Below, piece after piece: positions 54,647-62,688 of a DNA stretch of 64,000 bases. A model generated the notes under the pieces. The model ran no database searches. It saw nothing but the letters and a program-made list of their open reading frames with translations, and had not been told where the DNA came from. Each line of letters starts with the position of its first letter. Positions within the stretch are counted from its first letter, which is position 1. The stretch is from assembly GCA_965662195.1 (NCBI GenBank), contig CBFIHA010000002.1:1-64000 (forward strand), read 5' to 3'. A program made the position numbers and the translations under genes. The DNA is from UBA1268 sp965662195 (GTDB taxonomy: Bacteria; Planctomycetota; Planctomycetia; Pirellulales; UBA1268).

Positions 54647-55075
54647 GTGACGATTGTTCTGAATCCCAGCGAGCAGCAAGATGCTGCACGAGCGGATGTT
54701 TTTTCTTGGAACGAACTTCCAGAGTTGCTGTTGGCCGATGACCTTTTCGACTCGACAACCGAACTGACCGGCCCCGTCACCGGCATCGTCGCGGAAGACG
54801 ATGATGAGGACGAGGACTGGGAGGATGAAGACGAGGGCGACGAGGAAGACGACGAATACGAGGACGAAGAGGACGAAGAGGACGAAGAAGAGGAAGAAGA
54901 GGAAGAAGAGGCCGAGGAAGACGGCGAAGAAGTTGAAGAGGAGGAGTGGGAAGAGGTCGACGACGAGGACGAGGACGAGGACGAGGAGTACGACGAGGAA
55001 GACGAGGACGACGAGGACGACGACGAGTGGGAGGATGACGACGAGGACGAATGGGAGGAAGAGGACGAAGCGTGA
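54647..55075 (+). CDS. Extremely acidic Asp/Glu-rich protein
   Basis: A 142-residue protein from GTG at 54647, chosen because AGGAG lies 10 bases before it. The first 45 residues are ordinary (MTIVLNPSEQQDAARADVFS, WNELPELLLADDLFDSTTEL). The remaining 95 are almost only Asp and Glu, broken by Trp, Tyr and Val (DDDEDEDWEDEDEGDEEDDE and EEEEEEEEEAEEDGEE). Such tails bind cations, DNA-mimic targets or basic proteins; the function is not readable. The codons mix gac/gat and gaa/gag, so it is not a simple triplet repeat. Confidence 0.7.
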   Translation: MTIVLNPSEQQDAARADVFSWNELPELLLADDLFDSTTELTGPVTGIVAEDDDEDEDWEDEDEGDEEDDEYEDEEDEEDEEEEEEEEEAEEDGEEVEEEEWEEVDDEDEDEDEEYDEEDEDDEDDDEWEDDDEDEWEEEDEA

Positions 55076-55139
55076 TTGCTTCGCCTTCCGCGTGTTGGCC
55101 TCCGGCTAGCAAAACCGATCGTCTATCCCCGGGCGGAGA

Positions 55140-56471
55140 TCAGTCCTGCCAGACAAGTGTGAGCAGTCGTCCTGCTCTGGCCACCATCACTTCGACGCTG
55201 CCTCCGACAGCGACCCTGGCAAGCCGGCCGACCATGTCCTGCTGATCCCGCAGCGGGCTGCCCCCGATTGCAACGATGCGGTCCCTTCGTTGTAGCCCCC
55301 CCCGGGCCGCTGGTGATCCGGGCCTCACGGCGACCACGACCGGCACGGCTGGGTTGGCGTCATCAAGCCGGGTGCCGATTCCCCAACGACCCGGGTTTTC
55401 CGCCGGAAGCACAGCCCTCGCCTCAAGCCTCGACCGGCTGGCATTCGATTCCGTCAGGCAGCGGTTTCGAAACGGCAGGTGATCTTCCCTACTGTCGGCC
55501 ACCCGGAGGAGCATGGTGAAGGTGAGGCGGGCGACCGGCTCGAGTCCGGCCAGATTGACCAAATGGACATCGTCACTGGGCCGATGGTAGTCGTCGTGCA
55601 GCCCGGTATGGAACATGATTGTCGGGATGCCCCGCTGCAGAAACGGATAGTGGTCGGAGTCGGCCTCAACCTTCCAATCAAAGGCCAGTGCCAGCGGCTC
55701 CCGCCCGGGCAGATTGTTGGCCCGGGTCACCAACTCCTCGAGGCCGACAGCCGATCGGGTGCCGAACACCTCAAGCTGCTGCCGGAGTCGGCCGATCATG
55801 TCGAGATTGATCGAAAAGACGATCGTACGATCCCGAAGTGGCGGCGGTCGACTGCCGAGAAAATGCTTTGATCCGAGCAGCCCCTGTTCCTCGCCGTCCC
55901 AGAAAGCGATCAGGATCGACCGCCGCGGCGGCTGCGGGAGGGCGACCAACGCCTCGGCAATTTCGAGAAGCCCGGCCACTCCCGAGGCGTTGTCGTCAGC
56001 CCCGTTGTGGACAAACCCGAACGGACCGAAGCTGTTGCGGGCATTTCCGTAGCCGACATGGTCGTAGTGGCCGCCGATCACGACCAGTTCGTTCCTGCAG
56101 GCTGGATCACTCCCGGGCAGCAGCGCCAGGACGTTCCGCAGGGTGCCCTGACTGCTGGCGAAAGACTGAAAATATCCCCCCTGATCACCCGCCGGCAGCA
56201 ATCCCAGCGGGGCAAGGGCCTGCTCCACATAGCCTCCCGCAGCCCGGCCACCCCGACGGCCCCCTTCACGGCCTTCAAAGGCATCGTCGGCAAGGGCCGT
56301 GATGTGTTCGGCGGCCTCGCTGGCCTTGATGGTGGCCCGGGCATGAAGCCGATCAGCGGCAACGCCGCCGGAGGGCTGAATCGACAACGACAGACAGCAG
56401 CAGCCGGCCAGGCCGAGCCGGACGAGCAGCTGCGGGCGGAATGGGCAGAGCTTTTCCACGCGGTGACTCAA
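55140..56471 (-). CDS. M28 family zinc peptidase with C-terminal PDZ domain
   Basis: A 443-residue secreted peptidase. The N-terminus has a hydrophobic export signal (LVRLGLAGCCCLSLSI). The M28 domain has metal ligands in order: His and Asp in VVIGGHYDHVG, Asp in NGADDNASGVAGLLE, the Glu pair in FWDGEEQGLLGSKHF, Asp in SINLDMIGRL and His in GLHDDYHRPSDD. The C-terminal 90 residues form a PDZ-like domain (WGIGTRLDDANPAVPVVVAV, RPGSPAARGGLQRRDRIVAI). It probably cleaves peptides outside the cytoplasm. It lies convergent with the acidic protein gene. Confidence 0.92.
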   Translation of the reverse strand: MSHRVEKLCPFRPQLLVRLGLAGCCCLSLSIQPSGGVAADRLHARATIKASEAAEHITALADDAFEGREGGRRGGRAAGGYVEQALAPLGLLPAGDQGGYFQSFASSQGTLRNVLALLPGSDPACRNELVVIGGHYDHVGYGNARNSFGPFGFVHNGADDNASGVAGLLEIAEALVALPQPPRRSILIAFWDGEEQGLLGSKHFLGSRPPPLRDRTIVFSINLDMIGRLRQQLEVFGTRSAVGLEELVTRANNLPGREPLALAFDWKVEADSDHYPFLQRGIPTIMFHTGLHDDYHRPSDDVHLVNLAGLEPVARLTFTMLLRVADSREDHLPFRNRCLTESNASRSRLEARAVLPAENPGRWGIGTRLDDANPAVPVVVAVRPGSPAARGGLQRRDRIVAIGGSPLRDQQDMVGRLARVAVGGSVEVMVARAGRLLTLVWQD

Positions 56472-56601
56472 GCGCCTCCTTGCATGCAGCGAGCGTGTGG
56501 CTCAGAATGCCTCCTGGAGGGACCCTCGTCCAGAGGGATTCCCCGGCGGCAACGCTTCACCGAAAACCCCTGTGGGTTCCCGGTCGCGTGGTCGCTCTGA
56601 G

Positions 56602-56691
56602 GGAGAGGTGGCAGAGTGGTCGAATGCGCGTCTTTGCTAAAGACGTGACCGGTCAAAAGCTGGTCCACGGGTTCGAATCCCGTCCTCTCCG
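56602..56691 (+). tRNA. tRNA-Ser (GCT)
   Basis: Acceptor GGAGAGG pairs with CCTCTCC, discriminator G. The anticodon stem CGTCT/AGACG encloses TTGCTAA, anticodon GCT; the long variable arm is class II. A T-run follows at once, which may end transcription. Confidence 0.96.
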
Positions 56692-56718
56692 TTTTTTGGC
56701 TGGCGACTGACCGGAAGG

Positions 56719-57066
56719 CTACTTCTCCTCCGGGTCGGTCTTGCCGCGGCGTTGCGGCGTCGTGGTGTCATGCCGCCTGAATACCGCCACGACGTCTTCG
56801 ATCGGCACCACGTAGAGCAGATTGTTTTGCTCGAAGTCGACCGGGATCGAATTGCGTGGGTGGAAAAGGACCTTGTCGTACTTCTCGATTGGGAAGTCGG
56901 CGTCCCGCTCAACCTGCAGGCTCACCTCGACCACTCGCCCGGTGATCGTGGGAATCTCTGCCTGATCGGGCAGCACAATGCCCCCCCGGGTCTGATTGCG
57001 GCTCTCGTCCTTGCGGATCAGCACCCGCATGCCCAACGGTTCGACAAATTCGTTCACCCGAATCAC
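56719..57066 (-). CDS. GroES-like co-chaperonin-related protein
   Basis: A 115-residue protein. The sequence follows the Cpn10 fold: FVEPLGMRVLIRKDESRNQT, then RGGIVLPDQAEIPTITGRVV, KYDKVLFHPRNSIPVDFEQN, and NLLYVVPIEDVVAVFRRHD. It is longer than ordinary GroES (about 95) by a charged tail (TTTPQRRGKTDPEEK). GroEL is not next to it, so it is an orphan copy that may act with a GroEL elsewhere. Divergent from otsA. Confidence 0.8.
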   Translation of the reverse strand: MIRVNEFVEPLGMRVLIRKDESRNQTRGGIVLPDQAEIPTITGRVVEVSLQVERDADFPIEKYDKVLFHPRNSIPVDFEQNNLLYVVPIEDVVAVFRRHDTTTPQRRGKTDPEEK

Positions 57067-57305
57067 CTCAAACGGATCGTGCGCGTCCCGACAAACCGGC
57101 TCAGGGCCGGCCCACCGCCGCTGTCACGTTGTACGTTCTGAGGGGTTGGCCGACCAGCGATCGGGCCTGCCTGCCCGGCCACTCATACGCTGCGGGCGGC
57201 TGTCGGGATGGTGTATACTCCTTCTCAAGTGGCGGTAAAGGCGGACCGCCCGTGGCGTTGCGGCTGTTCCGGTGGCTCGCGATACCCCCGTTTAAAGGAG
57301 TCTCC

Positions 57306-58775
57306 TTGCCCTCTGCCGCTGGTGCCCCGATGCTCGTCAGCCACAATCGTGGCGAACTGGTGGTCATTGCCAACCGCCTGCCGGTCCATCGGTCGGTGGG
57401 CGACGGCCGCTGGGAAACGAGCCCTGGGGGGCTGGTGTCGGCGCTGATGCCAATCCTCCGGGAACACCAGGGAGTCTGGATTGGCTGGGCCGGCAGTGCT
57501 GAGCCGGCTCTGGAGCCGTTCGAGCATGATGGGCTCTGCAATGTGCCAGTGAGCCTCTCAGCGGATGAAGTCCACGACTATTACGAGGGCTTCTCCAACA
57601 GCACCCTCTGGCCCCTCTACCATGACGCCTGCCAGACCCCTCAGTACAACCGCGCGTGGTGGGCCCCCTACGTCGCGGTCAATCACCGGTTTGCCGAAGT
57701 GGCAGCGCGTGAAACAGCCCCCAACGGCTACGTGCTGGTGCAGGACTATCACCTGCAACTGGTGCCGGGCATGCTCCGCGAGATGCGGCCCGATGTCCGC
57801 ATTGGATTCTTCCTGCACATTCCCTTTCCCCCGGTGGAACTCTTCGCCCAACTCCCCTGGCGGCAGCGAATCCTCGAGGGCATGCTCGGCGCCGACGTGA
57901 TCGGCTTCCAGACCCGCCATGGTGCCCAGAACTTCGTACGACTGGTCAACCGCTACACCATCCATCGGGGCAGCGGGCATGCCATCAATGTCAATGGCCG
58001 GCGGGTGCTGGCCCGCGACTATCCGATTTCGATCGACTTCGACCGGATCGTGACCCTCGCCAGTGACCCCCGGGTGATGGCTCGGGCCCAACAGATTCGG
58101 GCCGACCTCGGGGAGCACCGGACGATCATGCTCGGGGTCGACCGGCTTGACTACACCAAGGGCATCGATCAGCGACTGCGAGCGGTCTACGAGATCTTCA
58201 AGAGCGGCCGACACACCGTCGACGACTTGGTGCTGGTGCAGGTGAGTGTACCGTCACGAGAGAGTGTCGATGAATACATCGAGGTCCGCGACCGGATTGA
58301 GAAACTTGTCGGCCACATCAACGGTGAGTTTGGAAAGGTCGGCGCTGTGCCGGTGCACTACCTGCGCCGGAGCCTGCCGATCGAAGAACTGGTCGCCTAT
58401 TACCTGGCCGCCGATGTGATGCTGGTGACTCCGTTTCGAGACGGCATGAACCTGGTCGCAAAGGAGTATGTGGCCAGCCGCCGGGACGACACCGGCGTAC
58501 TTGTGCTTTCGGAGTTCACCGGATCGGCCGTCGAACTCGACCGGGCAGTGATGGTCAACCCACACGACATCGATGGCATGGCGGCGATCATCGACCGCGC
58601 CATTGCCATGCCCCGGGCCGAACAGGTCCGCCGGATGCGGAGCCTGCGGCAGCGGGTTCGGAAGCGGACGGTGTTCACCTGGGCGGCCGACTTCACCCAG
58701 GCGTTGACCGCCGAACAGCCGGAGCCTGTCACTGCCTTTCCGCCCGCCGCCACTTCTGCTGGAGACCGCTCTTGA
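57306..58775 (+). CDS. otsA: Trehalose-6-phosphate synthase
   Basis: A 489-residue GT20 enzyme that joins UDP-glucose and glucose-6-phosphate. I prefer TTG at 57306 with AAAGGAG 5 bases before it; ATG at 57330 is the alternative. Family motifs are visible: LVVIANRLPVHR, GVWIGWAG, VQDYHLQLVPGMLREMRPDV, FFLHIPFPPVELFAQLPWRQ, GADVIGFQTRHGAQNFVRLV, GVDRLDYTKGIDQRLRAVYE and TPFRDGMNLVAKEYVA. The C-terminus overlaps the start of the next gene. Trehalose protects against osmotic and drying stress. Confidence 0.95.
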   Translation: MPSAAGAPMLVSHNRGELVVIANRLPVHRSVGDGRWETSPGGLVSALMPILREHQGVWIGWAGSAEPALEPFEHDGLCNVPVSLSADEVHDYYEGFSNSTLWPLYHDACQTPQYNRAWWAPYVAVNHRFAEVAARETAPNGYVLVQDYHLQLVPGMLREMRPDVRIGFFLHIPFPPVELFAQLPWRQRILEGMLGADVIGFQTRHGAQNFVRLVNRYTIHRGSGHAINVNGRRVLARDYPISIDFDRIVTLASDPRVMARAQQIRADLGEHRTIMLGVDRLDYTKGIDQRLRAVYEIFKSGRHTVDDLVLVQVSVPSRESVDEYIEVRDRIEKLVGHINGEFGKVGAVPVHYLRRSLPIEELVAYYLAADVMLVTPFRDGMNLVAKEYVASRRDDTGVLVLSEFTGSAVELDRAVMVNPHDIDGMAAIIDRAIAMPRAEQVRRMRSLRQRVRKRTVFTWAADFTQALTAEQPEPVTAFPPAATSAGDRS

Positions 58776-61342
58776 CCGGGAATCAATCCCCCGCCCCGAT
58801 CCTCATGCCCGAGGATGATCTGGATCTGGCCCTTGAGGCTATCGCCCGCGTCCCGATCCTGCTGGTCGCCACCGACTACGACGGCACGCTCTCCCCAATC
58901 GTGCCCAATCCCGACGATGCCCGACCGGTCCGCGAGTCGATCATCGCCCTGCGGGCCCTGGCCGGCCTTTCCGGCACCCACTGTGCTGTGGTTTCGGGGC
59001 GGTCGCTTTCTGATCTGGCAAACCTCAGCGCGCTCGATGGCCAGGTGATGCTGGTCGGCTCCCACGGCAGTGAGTTCGACCAGGACTTCGTGCGGACCCT
59101 GACCGACCAGCAGGTCGCGCTCCGGCAGCAGGTGCTCGACGAGATGCACCGGATTGCCGCCCGCGACCCGCGTTTTCACATCGAACCCAAGCCTGCCTCG
59201 GTGGCCTTCCATTATCGCAATGTTGCTGAGCCGGTAGCCGACGAGGCGGTTCAGGAACTACTCGGAGGCGCAGCCACCTGGAATGAGGTCCAGGTCAAGT
59301 CCGGCAAGAAGGTGTTGGAACTGGCGGTCATGCACACCTCGAAGGGGGACTGCATCGACGCCCTCCGGCACCGGGTCGGCGCCACCGCGGTCGTCTACTT
59401 TGGGGACGACGTCACCGACGAGGATGCCTTCGTGCGGCTGCACGGCCCCGACGTTTCGGTGAAGGTCGGCACCGGGTCGAGCACGGCGACCTACCGAATC
59501 GGCGATCCGACCGAGGTGGCCCGCCGGCTGGCGAGGCTCGCCAGTGCCCGCGAGGCCTATCTGGCCGGTGCCGATGCAGTGCCGATTGAGCGGCATGCGA
59601 TGCTCTCCGACGGCCGGGTGCTGGCCCTCGTTGCCCCCGGCGGCCGGGTCTGCTGGATGTGCGCCCCCCGGGTCGACGGGCCAGCCCTGTTTGCCGAACT
59701 GCTCGGTGGTCCCGCGGCAGGGCACTTCACGATCGAGCCGGCGCAGGAGTCCGACGATCGACCGCAGCAGCAGTACGACGGCAACTCACTCGTGCTGAAG
59801 ACCAGCTGGTCGAAACTCTCGGTCACGGACTTTCTCGACTGCTCCGCCGGGAAGCCGACCCAGCGGGCTGGCCGCACCGACCTGATTCGGCAGGTCGAGG
59901 GCCGCGGCGAGGTGCGGATCACCTTCGCCCCTCGGCTGGACTTCGGCCGGCTGCCAACCCGGTTGGTGGTCCGCGACGACGGGCTGGAAATCGATGATAC
60001 GATCGATCCTATTGTGCTGCGGGCGCCCGGCGTCGAGTGGGAACTGCACGAGGAAGGTCCTCATCAGACGGCGATTGGCACCGTCACCCTGCGGGGCGAA
60101 CCGCTGCGGCTGGAGCTTCGCTACGGCACTGGCTCGCTGCGGGAACAGCAGGCGATTTCACCGCAGGAGCGATACCGGTTAACCAAGGCCTACTGGGAAT
60201 CCTGGGCCGAGCGGCTGCACCTGCCCAAGCGGGAGGAACCATTGGTCCGTCGCAGTGCACTGGTCCTCAAGGGGCTCTGTTACGCCCCGACTGGCGGCAT
60301 TTCCGCCGCCGCCACCACCAGCCTGCCGGAGCATCTCGGCGGCATCCGCAACTGGGACTACCGCTACTGCTGGCTGCGGGATGCCGCCATGTCGGCGTCG
60401 TCACTCGTCAAGCTCGGCTCCTTCACCGAGGCGATGGCCTTTCTCGACTGGATGCTGTTGGTGATCGACCGGGCGGCGGCCCCGGAACGGCTGATGCCGC
60501 TGTATACCGTCACCGGTCATGAGGTCGGGGCCGAGGCCGAGATCGCGGAACTGGCCGGCTACGCCGGGTCCCGGCCGGTCCGGGTTGGTAATGCCGCCCG
60601 CGGCCAGGTGCAGCTCGATGTTTTCGGCCCAATTGCCGAACTGGTCTGGCAGCTGCTGCTGGCCGAGGCCCCGGTGTCGAGCGAGCACTGGCGGCTGGTC
60701 GAGGCGATGGTCGGGGCGGTCGAGGCCCGCTGGCATGAGCCCGACCACGGCATCTGGGAAATTCGCAAACCGCGGCGGCACCATGTGCATTCCAAGGTGA
60801 TGTGCTGGATGGCGGTCGATCGTGGCATTCGGATCTCCGAGCGGTTCCTCGACCGGCGGCGGCCGGCCTGGGAGCAGCTCCGCCAGACCATTGCTGACGA
60901 CATCCTCGAAAAGGCCTGGCACCCCTCGGCCGAGGCCTACACGGCCGCCTATGGTGGCGATGACCTCGATGCCGCCTCGCTGCTGATTGGCCTGAGTGGC
61001 CTGGTCGAATGCACCGACCCGAAGTTTCTGGCCACGGTTAACGCGATCGAGAAGCGGCTGCGAATGGGCCCAACGGTCTTCCGCTATCTGGCCGACGACG
61101 GCCTGCCAGGGCGGGAGGGGGGCTTCTTTATCTGCGCAAGCTGGCTGGTCGACGCCCTCTACAAGGCGGGCCGCCGGGATGATGCCGAGGCGCTGTTTGA
61201 GTCGATGCTGGAACTGGCCGGTCCCGAGGGCCTGCTACCAGAGCAGTACGACCCGCTGCTCCAGCGGACACTCGGCAACCATCCCCAGGCCTACTCCCAC
61301 ATCGGCCTGATCGAAAATGCCCTGACGCTCTCATCGGCCTGA
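58772..61342 (+). CDS. otsB: Trehalose-6-phosphate phosphatase fused to GH15 glucoamylase/trehalase-like domain
   Basis: An 856-residue two-domain protein. The N-terminal HAD phosphatase (about residues 20-255) has LLVATDYDGTLSPIVP with the nucleophile Asp, then LVGSHGSEFDQDFV, KPASVAFHYRNV and YFGDDVTDEDAFVRLHG. The C-terminal GH15 part (about 280-850) has GIRNWDYRYCWLRDAAMSAS, the catalytic-acid region HGIWEIRKPRRHHVHSKVMC and the base region REGGFFICASWLVDALYKAG. So one protein may both finish trehalose synthesis and cut an alpha-glucoside. TTG start at 58772 overlaps the otsA stop; ATG 58805 is also possible. Confidence 0.93.
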   Translation: MTGNQSPAPILMPEDDLDLALEAIARVPILLVATDYDGTLSPIVPNPDDARPVRESIIALRALAGLSGTHCAVVSGRSLSDLANLSALDGQVMLVGSHGSEFDQDFVRTLTDQQVALRQQVLDEMHRIAARDPRFHIEPKPASVAFHYRNVAEPVADEAVQELLGGAATWNEVQVKSGKKVLELAVMHTSKGDCIDALRHRVGATAVVYFGDDVTDEDAFVRLHGPDVSVKVGTGSSTATYRIGDPTEVARRLARLASAREAYLAGADAVPIERHAMLSDGRVLALVAPGGRVCWMCAPRVDGPALFAELLGGPAAGHFTIEPAQESDDRPQQQYDGNSLVLKTSWSKLSVTDFLDCSAGKPTQRAGRTDLIRQVEGRGEVRITFAPRLDFGRLPTRLVVRDDGLEIDDTIDPIVLRAPGVEWELHEEGPHQTAIGTVTLRGEPLRLELRYGTGSLREQQAISPQERYRLTKAYWESWAERLHLPKREEPLVRRSALVLKGLCYAPTGGISAAATTSLPEHLGGIRNWDYRYCWLRDAAMSASSLVKLGSFTEAMAFLDWMLLVIDRAAAPERLMPLYTVTGHEVGAEAEIAELAGYAGSRPVRVGNAARGQVQLDVFGPIAELVWQLLLAEAPVSSEHWRLVEAMVGAVEARWHEPDHGIWEIRKPRRHHVHSKVMCWMAVDRGIRISERFLDRRRPAWEQLRQTIADDILEKAWHPSAEAYTAAYGGDDLDAASLLIGLSGLVECTDPKFLATVNAIEKRLRMGPTVFRYLADDGLPGREGGFFICASWLVDALYKAGRRDDAEALFESMLELAGPEGLLPEQYDPLLQRTLGNHPQAYSHIGLIENALTLSSA

Positions 61343-61391
61343 CGCATCCGCAAGCCCCGCGCCAAACGTCCTGCCGATCCAGTCGCCGTTT

Positions 61392-62504
61392 CTAAGGGAC
61401 GGGGGATGGGACAAGCAAAGGGGGGACGACTTCTCCCTCAGCTGCCATTCGATCACGGGCGACCACGCCGTCGGGCAGATGATAAAAGCCGATCGCCAGA
61501 ATCAGATAGGTCGCCAGCAGCACCAGGCCCTCCATCCAGTTGGCCTGGCCAGCATTCATGATCTCGCGGGCAATGACGATCGCCAGCACGATGGCAACCA
61601 CCTCGAAGACCGAAAAGGCGAGGTTCATCGGTTCCCCGATCGCGACGCCGGTGAATACCAGCAGCGGTGCCACCAGCAGCACCATCTGGATGGTCGACCC
61701 GACAGTCGCCGCCATGACAAGTTCCTGCTTGCCCTGGCGGGCGAACCGGATGGCAGTGAGTACCTCGCCGATGCCGCCCACCCCGCCGAGCAGTACGATG
61801 CCGCTGAAGGTGTCGGAGAGGCCGAGCGACTTGGCCGTTGGACCAAGCGATTCCGACAACGCATCGCTGACGAACGCCAGCAGAACGGCACCAACTGCCA
61901 GGGTTCCCAGGCTGCGAGCAAAGGCCGTTGGCCGCCCCTCACCGACATCGGTTTCGGGCGTGAGGCTCTCATCCTGATGGCCGAAGATGTTGACCAGCAC
62001 GTTGCCGGCATAGAGGGCCAGCAGGATCAAAGAGAGCTCCAGTGACAGGTCACGGGTGCCCTCCGGGGTCCCGATCCGAAAGACGGCCGGCACAATGAAG
62101 CAGAAGCCACACATCACCAGCATCAGCCCCGTGGTCCGCAGCCGGCTCCGGTCGAACAGGCGGGTGCCGTAGGCAAGCCCGCCGACGACCAGCGCGCAGC
62201 CGAGGCCGACCAACAGGTTGACCAGAATCGAGCCCGTGAGCGACGCCTTGACCACCCGGCCGAGGCCGTTGTGCAGGGCCACGATGCCGATGATCAGTTC
62301 GGGGGCGTTGCTCAGCGTCGAGTTGAGCAATCCCCCGATCACCGAGCCGAGCCGGTGGGCCAGCTGCTCAGTCGCACTGCCCATCAGTTCAACCAGGGGC
62401 ACGATCGCCAGCAGCGACGTGGCAAAGACGAGCAGCGGCTCAGCCTCGAAAAATCGCAGGGTGAGGGCAACGGGAACAACCAGCAACAGCCAACGCATGA
62501 TCAT
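61392..62504 (-). CDS. Calcium/proton antiporter (CAX-type)
   Basis: A 370-residue polytopic protein from ATG at 62504; the longer frame above it is unlikely. About 11 segments are visible, and the two alpha-repeat motifs typical of the CaCA family appear: LNSTLSNAPELIIGIVALHN and LLGGVGGIGEVLTAIRFARQ. A short loop links the halves (QDESLTPETDVGEGRPTAFA). It exports calcium using the proton gradient. It is convergent with the trehalose fusion gene, and divergent from the ClC gene. Confidence 0.88.
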   Translation of the reverse strand: MIMRWLLLVVPVALTLRFFEAEPLLVFATSLLAIVPLVELMGSATEQLAHRLGSVIGGLLNSTLSNAPELIIGIVALHNGLGRVVKASLTGSILVNLLVGLGCALVVGGLAYGTRLFDRSRLRTTGLMLVMCGFCFIVPAVFRIGTPEGTRDLSLELSLILLALYAGNVLVNIFGHQDESLTPETDVGEGRPTAFARSLGTLAVGAVLLAFVSDALSESLGPTAKSLGLSDTFSGIVLLGGVGGIGEVLTAIRFARQGKQELVMAATVGSTIQMVLLVAPLLVFTGVAIGEPMNLAFSVFEVVAIVLAIVIAREIMNAGQANWMEGLVLLATYLILAIGFYHLPDGVVARDRMAAEGEVVPPLLVPSPVP

Positions 62505-62688
62505 GACCGAGCAGCATACTAAACCTCGATGAGCTTGCCGGCATTCAGATTCGATGCGACGCGGCGGGTTCGACGTGCTGCTCGCCAGGGCCTGGCAGCG
62601 GCGGGATAGCCGATTTCTCTCGCGCCCTCGTAGACTCCGCAGCAGCCGCGGCGCGGGCCAGCCTCCCTGCTTCCTTCTGAAATCAGCG

